A DNA stretch of 64,000 nt from Syntrophobacterales bacterium (GCA_026417655.1 JAOACS010000012.1:62001-126000); one strand, 5' to 3'; numbered from the stretch's first letter, positions 8,329-17,810 are shown. Numbers and translations are program-made. The notes: a model not told the origin generated them from the letters alone.

Positions 8329-9492
8329 ATGGATTTCACTATCCCGGAAAGATATCTTGGGATGGTAGAAAGGGTTAGAAGATTTGTTGAAGATGAACTA
8401 GAACCTATAAGTAGACAGGTTGAGGAGGAGGATCTAATTCCCGAGGAGATCGTCCAGAGGATGAGAGATCTAGGGCTTTTTGGTCTATCTATTCCAGAGG
8501 AATACGGTGGGTTAGGATTTGGCACCCTCGGAGAATGCGTTGTCTATGAGGAGCTTTCCAAAACCAATGCCTGTTTCAGAACTCGTATTAGCACAAATAA
8601 CGGTATAGGTTCCCAGGGAATTCTCATAGACGGGACGGAAGACCAGAAAAGGAAATATCTTCCCAAAATTGCGTCGGGAGAATGGACTGCCTGTTTTGCC
8701 CTTACTGAACCTGAGGTGGGATCCGATGCGGCAAGTATCAAGACGAGGGCGGAACTTAGAGGTGACAATTGGATTATTAACGGTAGAAAGTGTTTCGTAA
8801 CAAACGGTGATATTGCGGACGTTATTACGGTGTTTGCTGTGGCTGATCCTGAGAAGCCGGCAAAGGGGGGTATTACCGCCTTTATTGTTGAAAAAACCTT
8901 TCCTGGTTTTTATGTTGGAGCTATTGAAAGGAAAATGGGACTAATAGGTATCCATACGGCAGAACTGATATTTCAGGATTGTGTGGTTCCCAGGGAAAAT
9001 GTAATAGGCGGGGAGTCTATGGTAGGGAACGGCTTCAAAACCGCCATGAAGGTCCTTGATAAGGGACGTCTCACAATGGGGGCCTGTGCCGTAGGAGCTG
9101 CCCAGAAGCTTCTTGAACTTTCCATAGGATACACGAAAAGAAGGATTCAATTTGGTCGGCCTATTGCTGAATTCCAGTCTATTCAGTTTATGATCGCCGA
9201 AATGGCAACTAACATTTACGCTGCCCGTCAGATGGTCTATCATGCCGCCTGGCTTAGAGATCAGCGAGGTTCGGCTGTTGTGAAGGAGGCTTCAATGGTA
9301 AAGCTATTTTGCACTGAGATGGTCAACCGAGTGGCTGATATGGCTCTCCAGATCCATGGTGGCATAGGTTATATGAAGGGTCACCCTGTAGAGCGATTCT
9401 ACAGAGATGTAAGGCTTATGCGTATCTACGAAGGAACCAGTGAAATCCAAAAGCTTATAATTGCAAGGGAGCTTTTAAAGGAATATGAGTGA
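8329..9492 (+). CDS. Acyl-CoA dehydrogenase
   Basis: FAD enzyme that introduces the alpha,beta double bond in acyl-CoA thioesters and passes electrons to EtfAB (encoded here at 38439-40236). The 387 residues match the usual length. FAD-contact motifs include CFALTEPEVGSDAAS and the KCFVTNGDIAD segment. QIHGGIGYMK and the C-terminal RIYEGTSEIQ follow, the latter carrying the catalytic Glu of the short/medium-chain type. A GGGAGGAG site precedes the ATG. It is the first gene of an operon with 3-hydroxyacyl-CoA dehydrogenase and an iron-sulfur flavoprotein. Chain length cannot be read from sequence, though a short-chain substrate is plausible given its neighbour. Confidence 0.95.
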   Translation: MDFTIPERYLGMVERVRRFVEDELEPISRQVEEEDLIPEEIVQRMRDLGLFGLSIPEEYGGLGFGTLGECVVYEELSKTNACFRTRISTNNGIGSQGILIDGTEDQKRKYLPKIASGEWTACFALTEPEVGSDAASIKTRAELRGDNWIINGRKCFVTNGDIADVITVFAVADPEKPAKGGITAFIVEKTFPGFYVGAIERKMGLIGIHTAELIFQDCVVPRENVIGGESMVGNGFKTAMKVLDKGRLTMGACAVGAAQKLLELSIGYTKRRIQFGRPIAEFQSIQFMIAEMATNIYAARQMVYHAAWLRDQRGSAVVKEASMVKLFCTEMVNRVADMALQIHGGIGYMKGHPVERFYRDVRLMRIYEGTSEIQKLIIARELLKEYE

Positions 9493-9512
9493 GGGATAGG
9501 GGAGGTCGCGCG

Positions 9513-10409
9513 ATGGTAGATATTAGAAGGGTGTTTGTGATAGGAGCTGGCCTTATGGGAAGCGGCATTTCCCAAGTGTGTGCTCAGGCAGGTTACAGGG
9601 TTTGGATGGGTGATATTTCCCAGGATGCATTGAATAGGGCTATGAAAAATATCAGCTGGTCTATACAAAAGTTTATCGAAAAGGGTAGGCTCTCCGAATC
9701 GGTTGAAACCATCATGGGGCGTATAACCCCTGTAATAAACGACTATGACGTAGTCTCTCAGGCAGATCTTGTAATTGAAGCGGTTTTTGAAAAACTAGAG
9801 CTTAAGCAGGAGGTGTTTAGAAGGATCGATGAGCTCGCCCCTCCCCACTGCATAATTGCTACAAACACAAGTGCCATATGTGTTACCGAGCTTGCTGCTG
9901 TAACGAAACGGAGTGATAAGGTCCTTGGGCTTCATTTTTTCAGCCCTGTTCCCATGATGGAGGCGGTTGAGGTGATTCGGGCTATGACGACCAGTGATGA
10001 AACATTTAGAATTGGCGAGGCCTTTGTTAGAAGCATAGGTAAGGAGCCGATCCTTGTCTGGAAAGATATTCCAGGTTTTATTATAAACCGCATCAACCTA
10101 CCCTCTACCGTCGAGGCGATGCGACTTGTGGAAGCTGGTGTTGCCACGGTAGAGGATATAGATAAGGGGCTTCGACTAGCTACCGGCCGTAGGATGGGCA
10201 TATTCGAAACCGGAGATATGGTGGGACTTGATGTAACGTACGACGCCCTCCTGTCGATATATGAAAAGACAAAAGATCCTCGGTGGTATCCACCGGAGAT
10301 ACTTAGAAAGAAGGTTCTTCTTGGTCATCTTGGTAAGAAGACCGGTCAAGGCTGGTATGTGTATGACTCTAATGGGAATCGTCTCGGCCCTAGTAGGTAT
10401 TATGTGTAG
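9513..10409 (+). CDS. 3-hydroxyacyl-CoA (3-hydroxybutyryl-CoA) dehydrogenase
   Basis: NAD-dependent oxidation of L-3-hydroxyacyl-CoA to 3-ketoacyl-CoA. The Rossmann motif GAGLMGSGISQVCAQ is near residue 9, TNTSAI follows, and the catalytic His is in LHFFSPVPMMEAVEV. The Glu of the dyad is expected in the C-terminal helical domain, near IPGFIINRI. About 298 residues, the size of the monofunctional Hbd/PaaH class. The ATG at 9513 follows GGGGAGGT; an earlier GTG at 9489 overlaps the preceding stop and was rejected. It lies 20 bases downstream of the acyl-CoA dehydrogenase, with which it would act sequentially after hydration. The enoyl-CoA hydratase and thiolase are not in this window. Confidence 0.94.
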   Translation: MVDIRRVFVIGAGLMGSGISQVCAQAGYRVWMGDISQDALNRAMKNISWSIQKFIEKGRLSESVETIMGRITPVINDYDVVSQADLVIEAVFEKLELKQEVFRRIDELAPPHCIIATNTSAICVTELAAVTKRSDKVLGLHFFSPVPMMEAVEVIRAMTTSDETFRIGEAFVRSIGKEPILVWKDIPGFIINRINLPSTVEAMRLVEAGVATVEDIDKGLRLATGRRMGIFETGDMVGLDVTYDALLSIYEKTKDPRWYPPEILRKKVLLGHLGKKTGQGWYVYDSNGNRLGPSRYYV

Positions 10410-10419
10410 GAGGTGATAA

Positions 10420-11322
10420 ATGAAGACTCTTACAGCTCTTTTGGCTTCCCCAAGAAAGCCTGGAAACGGTGAGATTTTTATGCGGGCTGTAGCAAGAGAG
10501 TTAGGAAGCGGTTGGCAACTTGAGATTATTAGGCTTATAGAGTGGGACATTCGCCCCTGTAGGGCCTGTTACTCCTGCCTATTTGAAAAATGTCCTCAAA
10601 GGGATGACATGGGAGAAATAATTTCCAGAGTTATTTCCTCTGATGCTGTAGCCGTTGTAGCACCAACGTACTTTCTTGGAGCAAACAGTTTAATCAAAAG
10701 ATTCATTGATCGGGGGCTTATGTTTTACGAGTTTATTGATAAGATGTGGGATAAGCCCATGGTCTCAGTAACAACCGCTGGTATTGATGGAATGGAAGGC
10801 TACGCCAAGCTTATGCTCGATAGCGCTGTAAAGATAATGGGAGGCAGACTTTTGGCATCGGTTGTTGTCTATGGTGCCTTCCCTGGAGAAGCCATCATTG
10901 GTGAGAAGAACCAGTCTCTTGTAAAACTTGTAGCCGATTCGATTGTAAATGGTAGAGTTTCAAGCTCAAATGAGAACTCTATAGTATGCCCCCTTTGTGG
11001 AGGCGATTCCTTCAGATTTCTTGGAGGGGAACAAGTAAGATGCCTTCTTTGTAGTAATACTGGATCCTATAAGGTTGATAGGGGTAGGGTTTTTATGTCT
11101 ATTGAGCCAGGAGAACACCAACTCTTTCTTAGTCTCCAACAGGCTATTGATCATGCCGAGTGGTTAAGATCGATGAAAAAAAGATTTCTTCAACTCCGAA
11201 CCGAGTTAAAGTCGATTGTTCAAGAGGTTTCTCGGGTTGGGAAGATTATTCATCCGAAGGAAACTAAAAAAGTAAAGGAGGATGAGGAAGCTAGAGATTC
11301 TCAATTGCCTTCAGGAAGCTGA
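10420..11322 (+). CDS. Iron-sulfur flavoprotein (NADPH-dependent FMN reductase fold) with zinc-ribbon-like extension
   Basis: A flavodoxin-like FMN protein. The N-terminus has LLASPRKPGNGEIF (FMN phosphate loop) and the compact cluster motif CRACYSC plus a following KCPQ, as in archaeal and anaerobe Isf proteins that carry a [4Fe-4S] cluster. After about residue 185 there is an extension with CPLCGG and CLLCSN pairs that looks like a zinc ribbon, followed by a Lys/Glu-rich tail. Most Isf proteins end near 190-200 residues, so the 300-residue length is unusual. It lies 10 bases after the 3-hydroxyacyl-CoA dehydrogenase gene, suggesting electron transfer linked to beta-oxidation. Donor and acceptor are unknown. 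Confidence 0.85.
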   Translation: MKTLTALLASPRKPGNGEIFMRAVARELGSGWQLEIIRLIEWDIRPCRACYSCLFEKCPQRDDMGEIISRVISSDAVAVVAPTYFLGANSLIKRFIDRGLMFYEFIDKMWDKPMVSVTTAGIDGMEGYAKLMLDSAVKIMGGRLLASVVVYGAFPGEAIIGEKNQSLVKLVADSIVNGRVSSSNENSIVCPLCGGDSFRFLGGEQVRCLLCSNTGSYKVDRGRVFMSIEPGEHQLFLSLQQAIDHAEWLRSMKKRFLQLRTELKSIVQEVSRVGKIIHPKETKKVKEDEEARDSQLPSGS

Positions 11323-11349
11323 AGATTATCTAACCTGTTTACAAATAGC

Positions 11350-11378
11350 TTGACACATTTAGTAAAATTCTCTAAAAG
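11350..11378 (+). promoter_or_regulatory. Promoter of the tRNA pair
   Basis: TTGACA at 11350-11355, a 17-base spacer, and TAAAAG at 11373-11378, 50 bases before tRNA-Val. The -35 box is perfect and the -10 box moderate. Confidence 0.6.
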
Positions 11379-11404
11379 GATGAGGTGGAGACCGCAAGAG
11401 CTTA

Positions 11405-11423
11405 CCTACCCCCGGCGGGTAGG
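11405..11423 (+). other. GC-rich hairpin just 5' of tRNA-Val
   Basis: Perfect 7-base arms CCTACCC and GGGTAGG around a 5-base loop, ending 5 bases before the mature tRNA. It lies within the presumed precursor leader and could affect RNase P or exonuclease processing. No T-run follows, so it is not a terminator. Confidence 0.5.
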
Positions 11424-11428
11424 GGAGT

Positions 11429-11503
11429 GGGCGGGTAGCTCAGTGGGAGAGCATCGGCCTTACAAGCCGGGGGTCACAGGTTCGAGTCCTGTTCCGCCCA
11501 CCA
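11429..11503 (+). tRNA. tRNA-Val (anticodon TAC)
   Basis: A 75-base cloverleaf. The acceptor arm GGGCGGG pairs with TCCGCCC (one G-U), and the D-arm has GCTC/GAGC. The anticodon stem TCGGC/GCCGG carries loop CTTACAA with TAC at 11461-11463. The T-arm is ACAGG-TTCGAGT-CCTGT. Discriminator A and an encoded CCA (11501-11503) complete it. It reads GUA and, by wobble, other Val codons. Confidence 0.97.
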
Positions 11504-11531
11504 GGACAACGATAATCAGAATATAATATGC

Positions 11532-11609
<78 letters not shown>

Positions 11610-11650
11610 TTTTTTTGCTTCTTGTTTTCAAGAAACCTTCCCCAAAATAC

Positions 11651-11677
11651 TTGATATGAGCTTAAGCTCGGTATAAT
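11651..11677 (+). promoter_or_regulatory. rpmE promoter with embedded palindrome
   Basis: TATAAT at 11672-11677 with a TTGATA 15 bases upstream (a short spacer). The spacer contains the perfect 12-base palindrome GAGCTTAAGCTC (11658-11669). A repressor bound there would block the promoter. Which protein binds, and whether this 15-base spacing is used, is not known. Confidence 0.5.
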
Positions 11678-11742
11678 AATAAAGCCTCTTTTTTGTGGGG
11701 GTAGATTTTCGGTTTATGAAATTATAGGAAGGAGTTTTAAGT

Positions 11743-11955
11743 ATGAAAAAGGGTATTCATCCATCTTACTATCAAGCTGTTATTAGATGCGCATGTGGAA
11801 ATGAAATCCACGTTGGATCAACCAAGAAGGAATTGAAGGTCGAAGTCTGTTCCAAATGCCATCCTTTCTTTACTGGTAAACAGAAGTTAGTTGATACTAC
11901 AGGAAGGGTTGAGCAGTTTCTAAAGAAATATAAGGATTATCAAATTCAAGAGTAA
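11743..11955 (+). CDS. rpmE: 50S ribosomal protein L31
   Basis: A 70-residue large-subunit ribosomal protein. It starts [10 protein letters not shown] and has the zinc-type cysteines in IRCACGNE and [11 protein letters not shown], so it is the Cys-containing (C+) form. [10 protein letters not shown] is the usual C-terminal helix. An AGGAAGGAG site precedes the ATG. It lies 24 bases before prfA, the common rpmE-prfA-prmC arrangement. C+ L31 can serve as a zinc reserve in other bacteria, which would fit the promoter palindrome if zinc-controlled; that is inference. Confidence 0.97.
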   Translation: MKKGIHPSYYQAVIRCACGNEIHVGSTKKELKVEVCSKCHPFFTGKQKLVDTTGRVEQFLKKYKDYQIQE

Positions 11956-11979
11956 TTTAGGAGCGATATCGAGAGGGGT

Positions 11980-13050
11980 ATGTTTGATAGACTTAATGCG
12001 GTAGAGGATAAATTTTTGAAAATAGAGCAAGCAATGAGTAACCCTGAGGTCATTGGAAGACCTCAGGAGTATCAAAGGCTTGTGAAGGAACACGCCGAGA
12101 TAGCCCCTGTTGTGGAAGTTTATAGAAAATATAGAGAACTGGATCGCCAGATTAGAGAAAATGAGCTTCTCCTTCGGGAAGAAAAAGATCCTGAAATGCG
12201 GGAGTTGATAAAGCAGGATATGGAAGAACTTGCGGAGAAAAGAGAACAAATCCTTCACCAACTAAAGGTAATGCTTCTTCCCAAGGATCCCAATGATGAA
12301 AAGAATGTAATCCTCGAGATTCGTGCTGGAACGGGAGGAGAAGAGGCTGCTCTTTTTGCTGCGGATCTTTTTAGGATGTATGCCAGGTATGCGGAAGAGA
12401 AGGGATGGAGAGTAGAGGTCTTAGATAAACATGTCTCTGACATGGGGGGATTTAAAGAGATCATAGCAAGCATTCATGGAAAAGGGGCTTACAGCAGGCT
12501 GAAATTTGAGCGAGGTGTCCATAGGGTTCAAAGGATTCCTGTTACGGAAAGTCAGGGGCGTATTCATACCTCTGCTGTTACTGTGGCGGTGCTTCCTGAG
12601 GCAGAAGAAATAGACATTGAAATAGATCCATCGGAGCTAAGGATTGATGTGTTCAGATCTTCTGGCCCTGGTGGTCAAAGCGTAAATACCACGGATTCTG
12701 CGGTAAGGATAACTCATATACCAACGGGTATTGTGGTTACTTGTCAGGATGAAAAGTCTCAACATAAAAATAAGGCCAAGGCTCTCAAGGTTCTCCGTTC
12801 TAGACTTCTGGATCTTAAGCGCCGTGAGCAGGAAGAGAAGATAGCCCAAGAGAGAAGACAACAGGTAGGAACTGGCGATCGTAGTGAACGTATTAGAACC
12901 TACAATTTTCCCCAAAATCGTGTCACCGATCACCGTATTAACCTCACCCTATACAAACTCGAAGAGGTTCTCAATGGGTCTCTCGATGATATTATTGATC
13001 CTCTCATAACGTTTTACCAGACCGAAGAGTTGAAACGTATGGATATGTAG
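11980..13050 (+). CDS. prfA: Peptide chain release factor 1
   Basis: Recognises UAA and UAG and triggers peptide release. The 356 residues include the GGQ motif ([17 protein letters not shown]), whose Gln is methylated by PrmC encoded next, and the codon-reading PxT tripeptide as PVT in [17 protein letters not shown]2 would carry SPF, so RF1 is the call. The N-terminal helical domain and the C-terminal [15 protein letters not shown] segment are as expected. The ATG at 11980 follows GAGAGGGGT. Confidence 0.97.
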   Translation: MFDRLNAVEDKFLKIEQAMSNPEVIGRPQEYQRLVKEHAEIAPVVEVYRKYRELDRQIRENELLLREEKDPEMRELIKQDMEELAEKREQILHQLKVMLLPKDPNDEKNVILEIRAGTGGEEAALFAADLFRMYARYAEEKGWRVEVLDKHVSDMGGFKEIIASIHGKGAYSRLKFERGVHRVQRIPVTESQGRIHTSAVTVAVLPEAEEIDIEIDPSELRIDVFRSSGPGGQSVNTTDSAVRITHIPTGIVVTCQDEKSQHKNKAKALKVLRSRLLDLKRREQEEKIAQERRQQVGTGDRSERIRTYNFPQNRVTDHRINLTLYKLEEVLNGSLDDIIDPLITFYQTEELKRMDM

Positions 13051-13065
13051 TATTCTTAAAAGTAG

Positions 13066-13965
13066 ATGATGAGTCAAAGAAGATGGACCATATTGGAACT
13101 TCTCCGGGAGACAACGGAATACTTTAAAAAGAAGGGGATTGAAGCACCTCGCTCGGAAGCTGAAATACTTCTTGCCCATACGCTGGGGTTACGTAGAATC
13201 GATCTTTATCTTCGCCATGATCAACCTCTGAGTCCTGAGGAGCTCGCTTCCTTTCGAGAGGTTGTTCGCCGTAGAATTGCTCGGGAGCCCTCTCAGTATA
13301 TCATAGGTAGCAAAGAATTCTGGTCTATGGATTTCGAAGTTAATCCATCTGTTCTCATTCCAAGACCTGAAACAGAACTTTTGGTAGAAAAGGCTATTGA
13401 ATGTATTTTAACTAAAGGTTATAGGCGGATTTTGGAGATAGGAACTGGATCTGGAGCTATAATTATAGCTATTGTTCGAGAAATTCCTCTATTGAGTTTT
13501 TCCGTAGCAACGGATATTTCTCCTGAGGCTATAGCTGTAGCTCGACGAAATGCCCTAAGACATGGGGTCCTAGATAGAATCGCCTTTTTGGTTGCAGACC
13601 TTTTTTCGGCCTTTAAAAATGGACCTACCTTCGATCTCATTGTCTCAAATCCTCCTTACATTTCCGATGATGAATATAGGGTTCTCGCCCCAGAAATTCG
13701 AAATCATGAACCTTCTATAGCTCTTCTTGGAGGAGGGGCAGATGGGGCTGACAACATAAGGGCTATCCTTACCGATGGCTGGTATCGCCTAAGAGATGGT
13801 GGAATGATGCTTATCGAGATAGGTCATAATCAGGCGAAGGGGTTGATGAGCTTCTTTAAGGAGATGGTTAATAACAAAACAGTTGAAGATGGTCCCTATC
13901 GCCTAAGTATTATAAAAGACTACTCTGGTTGGGATAGGATACTGTGTGTTGAAAAGTCTAAATGA
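13066..13965 (+). CDS. prmC: Release factor glutamine methyltransferase
   Basis: SAM-dependent N5-methylation of the GGQ glutamine in RF1 and RF2. 299 residues: an N-terminal helical substrate domain (EILLAHTLGL, YIIGSKEFW), PRPETELLVE, the SAM-binding motif LEIGTGSGAIIIAI and the catalytic NPPYIS. It starts 15 bases after prfA. Two adjacent ATGs (13066 and 13069) are possible, and both have only a weak ribosome site, so coupling to prfA translation is likely. Confidence 0.96.
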   Translation: MMSQRRWTILELLRETTEYFKKKGIEAPRSEAEILLAHTLGLRRIDLYLRHDQPLSPEELASFREVVRRRIAREPSQYIIGSKEFWSMDFEVNPSVLIPRPETELLVEKAIECILTKGYRRILEIGTGSGAIIIAIVREIPLLSFSVATDISPEAIAVARRNALRHGVLDRIAFLVADLFSAFKNGPTFDLIVSNPPYISDDEYRVLAPEIRNHEPSIALLGGGADGADNIRAILTDGWYRLRDGGMMLIEIGHNQAKGLMSFFKEMVNNKTVEDGPYRLSIIKDYSGWDRILCVEKSK

Positions 13966-13977
13966 AAGGTATGGAGT

Positions 13978-15234
13978 GTGGATAAGCTTGTTATCGAAGG
14001 TGGTAGTGTCCTGGAAGGGATTGTTCACATAAGTGGTGCTAAAAACGCTGTGCTCCCCCTTATGGCTTCTACAATTCTTGCTCCTGGTGTTCATCGATTT
14101 GAAAATGTTCCTCGGCTTAGGGATGTGATGACTATGATGAAACTTCTTAATTTTATGGGGGCACAGGTTCACCTAGACGATAGAGGCACACTTTCAATTG
14201 ATTCATCTGAGATCACCAATTTCGAAGCTCCTTACGACCTAGTAAAGACAATGCGAGCATCGGTATTGGTCTTGGGGCCTCTTGTTGCTCGTTACGGAAG
14301 GGCTAGAGTATCACTTCCGGGTGGGTGTGCTATTGGTGCTAGACCAATAGATCTCCACATTAGGGCTTTGGAGTTAATGGGAGCTAAAATCAATATAGAA
14401 CATGGCTATGTGGTAGCAACTGTCGAAAAGCTAAGGGGTATCGATTTTGCCTTCGATCAGGTGACCGTAACTGGAACTGAAAATATTATCATGGCTGCGG
14501 TGCTTGCGGAAGGGACAACTATCTTAGAAAATGCCGCCCGGGAACCGGAAGTTGTGGCGTTGGCCGAGTATCTTAATACGATGGGAGCAAGGATTCATGG
14601 TGCCGGTTCCAATAAGATTGTTGTAGAAGGCGTAGGTAACCTAAAGCCTGCCGGGTGTCGTGTCATTCCAGACAGAATTGAGGTTGGGACATACCTTGTA
14701 GCTGCAGGCATCACGGGAGGGCATCTAATTTTGGAACCCTGTATCCCTGTCCATGTAGAATCCGTTGTTAGCAAGTTGAAACTTGCTGGTTTGAAAATCC
14801 AGGAGAGAAAAAACGCTCTTGAGGTGTGGGGATCTGACCGTATAATTAGTGTTGACGTTAAAACCTGGCCCTTTCCAGGATTTCCAACCGATATGCAAGC
14901 TCAATTTATGGCACTTATGACTCTAGGCTCTGGGGTAAGTGTTGTAACCGAGCAGATTTTTGAGAATCGCTTTATGCACGTTCCAGAACTTAACCGTATG
15001 GGAGCAAAGATCAAGCTAGAAGGGCGAAGCGCTATCGTTCAGGGTGTAAAAGAGCTTACCGGAGCCCCAGTTATGGCAACGGATTTAAGGGCCTCAGCCT
15101 CATTAGTCCTTGCGGGCCTTGCTGCAAAGGGACGGACAGAGGTAAGTCGAGTATATCATCTTGATCGAGGATACGAAGCTCTAGATAAAAAACTTGAAGC
15201 TGTGGGAGCGCGCATTAAACGAGTTAAAGAATAG
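13978..15234 (+). CDS. murA: UDP-N-acetylglucosamine 1-carboxyvinyltransferase
   Basis: First committed step of peptidoglycan synthesis: transfers enolpyruvate from PEP to UDP-GlcNAc in the cytosol. The 418 residues match the family. KN at 22-23 binds the substrate, and the catalytic loop GGCAIGARPIDLH carries Cys near residue 117, the fosfomycin-sensitive form. The start is GTG at 13978, with AAAGG 8 bases upstream. It ends inside a possible extended comEC reading frame (15194-15234). Confidence 0.96.
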   Translation: MDKLVIEGGSVLEGIVHISGAKNAVLPLMASTILAPGVHRFENVPRLRDVMTMMKLLNFMGAQVHLDDRGTLSIDSSEITNFEAPYDLVKTMRASVLVLGPLVARYGRARVSLPGGCAIGARPIDLHIRALELMGAKINIEHGYVVATVEKLRGIDFAFDQVTVTGTENIIMAAVLAEGTTILENAAREPEVVALAEYLNTMGARIHGAGSNKIVVEGVGNLKPAGCRVIPDRIEVGTYLVAAGITGGHLILEPCIPVHVESVVSKLKLAGLKIQERKNALEVWGSDRIISVDVKTWPFPGFPTDMQAQFMALMTLGSGVSVVTEQIFENRFMHVPELNRMGAKIKLEGRSAIVQGVKELTGAPVMATDLRASASLVLAGLAAKGRTEVSRVYHLDRGYEALDKKLEAVGARIKRVKE

Positions 15235-15253
15235 AAGCCGAAGGCTCTCTCCT

Positions 15254-17797
15254 ATGGAGATCTTCGGTCTTTCCTTTTTGTTTGGTCTATATTTGCCGGA
15301 TCTTTTTCCTCTCTGGGTTGTTCCCATTTTTACCTTTATTCTTCTAGGTATCATCTTAGTTATTAATCTATCCTCTAACCGAAATAAATGGGAAGGTCTC
15401 ACTGGGGGAATCGCCTTATTGGGGCTCCTAGTTGCTATTGGATTTAGATATTATAAAACCCAGGAGGCCTTAGAAAGAATTGGAAATTTTCAAACTCTTA
15501 TTGCTAGTTTCGGTGAAAAGTCGGGAGAATCTTCCCCGATATCCCATAAGATTTTGTGGGAAGGAAATGTTGAAAGCTTTGTAGAAAAATATCCCAACAA
15601 AATAAGATTTGTTGCTAAGATAACAAAAATTTATGATGGAGAAAATGATCGAGGATCCTACAATGGTCTAAAAATTTACGTCTTTATAAAGGATCCTACC
15701 AGAGAGTGGAAATACGGAGAAAGGTTTGTAGCAAAAAGCTCCCTTAGAGAATACAGAGATTTTAGAAATCCGGCCCCTCCCTTCTATCAGGATCTTCAGA
15801 AGTCGAGAATGTTGAAGGGAATCCACGGGTATACCTTTATTGATGACGATCGAGATGTGGCTCAGATAGAAACTCCTTTTTCCATCATTGTCAGGCTCCT
15901 TCAATGGATGGATGTAAGACGTCAAGACTTTTCGGATTACCTTGACAAGGTAATCTCCCATCCAGAGGGAGCCTATCTTAAAGCTTTGACTGTTGGCTAT
16001 AGGGGCTTCATTGACGAGGAGTGGAAAGAGTTAACGACAAAGGCTGGTGTTCAACATCTTCTTGCTATTTCAGGATTTCATTTGGCGGTTGTAGCCTTTT
16101 TTTCCTTCTGTATTGTAAAGCTGGTGTTAAAGACCCTTTTGGCGCGACTATTTTTAATCGTCCCTGAGCCTATACTCTCCGGCATTTTAAGTCTTCCTTT
16201 GGTAGCATCTTACGCAGTTTTTACAGGCCTTGCAGTGCCAACTAAAAGGGCCCTTTTTTCTATTATGTTAATGCTTCTAGGAATATTGGTAGTTCGCCGA
16301 GTAAATTTCCTAACCATTTTCTTAGTCGTAGCTGTAGTTGTGCTTTTAGAAGATCTATCCCTTATTTATTCTCCATCTTTTATTTTATCCTTCGGAGCGG
16401 TAGCGGCCATAAAATGGGTGGCCCTTAACCTAAGAAAGCCTTCAAATCTTTCCCAATCAACGACCTCTAAGGTTAATAGGTGGTTGGAGAGGGCCGGTAG
16501 AGGAATTTTTGGAGTCTTCTGGATAAGTCTTTGTGTTCAGGTAGTGTTGTGCCCCTTTCTTATTTACTTTTTCTCCAGGTTTTGTTGGGCTGGGATTGTA
16601 GCGAACGTCTTTTTAGTGCCTTATGTTGGTTTCTTCGTGCTCCCTTTAGGGCTTATGGTTTTATTGGGGTTTTTAGTCAATCCGGCTGTGAGTGATCTCT
16701 TTCTAGGGATTGTGGATTTAGCAATTTATTTGATGATCTTACTTATAAGGTTTTTTGGAAGCTGGGATTGGTCCGTTTTCTGGGGAGTGGCCGTAACGTT
16801 GTCGCCTGCCGTGGCGAAGTTATGTATTGTAGCCTATTTGGTTATATTGGGTACTATGGTCTATTTTATTAAAAGGAAGCAAGCGCCCATTACGGTTACT
16901 AAAATCGCCTTTATAGTTTTTATCTCCTTCTATCAGCTTTTTATAGGATTTTTTGAAAGAAGGGATAATCCGAGGGGAATTGAATTAGTAGTCTTTGATG
17001 TGGGATATGGAAATAGCACCTTTGTTGTGCTTCCTGACGGTAGAAAAATACTCATAGATGGTGGTGGTATTACGGGTAGTAAATTTAATGTCGGAATGAA
17101 TATTATTGCTCCAGCTATTATAGCCTTGGGATTTAGAAAAGCAGATGAGGTTATTCTTTCTCACTATCACTACGATCACGTAGCGGGACTCGATTTCATT
17201 ATAAGAGCCTTCCCGGCCAGTCGCTTTATAGAGCCTCTATGTCCACCTGAAGATAAAAATTTAAGTATAGTAGACCTTGCCGTAAAAAGAGGACTCCAGA
17301 TAATACCCTTTAAGGAGGCGGCAAATGAATTTTCCGTTGATAATAATATAAGCCTTATACATCCACCCCTTGATACAACGACCAACTGTAGGAATCTAAA
17401 CGATTCTTCAACGGTTCTTAAACTCCGTTATTTGAAAACAAGCATTGTAATCCCATCCGATATTGGTAAGGAGATACTTAGGAAGATACTACCCGATATT
17501 TCTAAAAAGGAGGGAGAAACCCTTATCCTCGTCGCCCCTCACCATGGAAGATGTAGCTCCTTTGACGAGAGGCTCTATGATAAACTTTCTCCCGATGGAG
17601 TAGTAGTTTCGACAAAACGTAATAAAAATGTACCTTGTCCAGCTTTGATTGAATGGTGTAGGAGAAATAATGTTCCCTATTTCGAGACCTTTAAAGATGG
17701 CGCTATAAAGCTTGATTCGGACGGGAAGGGTTGGACCCTTTATGGGACCGACCAAAGGGGGAGGTTTCAATTTTTAACACGCATTAACGACAAGTAA
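15254..17797 (+). CDS. comEC: ComEC/Rec2-family DNA internalisation protein
   Basis: A large inner-membrane protein (about 847 residues) that carries single-stranded DNA across the membrane in competence. The N-terminal segment holds hydrophobic helices and a DUF4131-like domain (to about 200). The Competence domain with many helices follows (LLAISGFHLAVVAFFSF, about 260-560), then a metallo-beta-lactamase domain with VFDVGYGNST, IDGGG and the metal motif SHYHYDHVAG near residue 635. The start was set at ATG 15254; an in-frame TTG at 15194 would extend it by 20 residues into murA without a ribosome site. A ComEA-like gene is 1.2 kb downstream on the other strand. Confidence 0.92.
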   Translation: MEIFGLSFLFGLYLPDLFPLWVVPIFTFILLGIILVINLSSNRNKWEGLTGGIALLGLLVAIGFRYYKTQEALERIGNFQTLIASFGEKSGESSPISHKILWEGNVESFVEKYPNKIRFVAKITKIYDGENDRGSYNGLKIYVFIKDPTREWKYGERFVAKSSLREYRDFRNPAPPFYQDLQKSRMLKGIHGYTFIDDDRDVAQIETPFSIIVRLLQWMDVRRQDFSDYLDKVISHPEGAYLKALTVGYRGFIDEEWKELTTKAGVQHLLAISGFHLAVVAFFSFCIVKLVLKTLLARLFLIVPEPILSGILSLPLVASYAVFTGLAVPTKRALFSIMLMLLGILVVRRVNFLTIFLVVAVVVLLEDLSLIYSPSFILSFGAVAAIKWVALNLRKPSNLSQSTTSKVNRWLERAGRGIFGVFWISLCVQVVLCPFLIYFFSRFCWAGIVANVFLVPYVGFFVLPLGLMVLLGFLVNPAVSDLFLGIVDLAIYLMILLIRFFGSWDWSVFWGVAVTLSPAVAKLCIVAYLVILGTMVYFIKRKQAPITVTKIAFIVFISFYQLFIGFFERRDNPRGIELVVFDVGYGNSTFVVLPDGRKILIDGGGITGSKFNVGMNIIAPAIIALGFRKADEVILSHYHYDHVAGLDFIIRAFPASRFIEPLCPPEDKNLSIVDLAVKRGLQIIPFKEAANEFSVDNNISLIHPPLDTTTNCRNLNDSSTVLKLRYLKTSIVIPSDIGKEILRKILPDISKKEGETLILVAPHHGRCSSFDERLYDKLSPDGVVVSTKRNKNVPCPALIEWCRRNNVPYFETFKDGAIKLDSDGKGWTLYGTDQRGRFQFLTRINDK

Positions 17798-17810
17798 ATA
17801 GGAGGACAGG

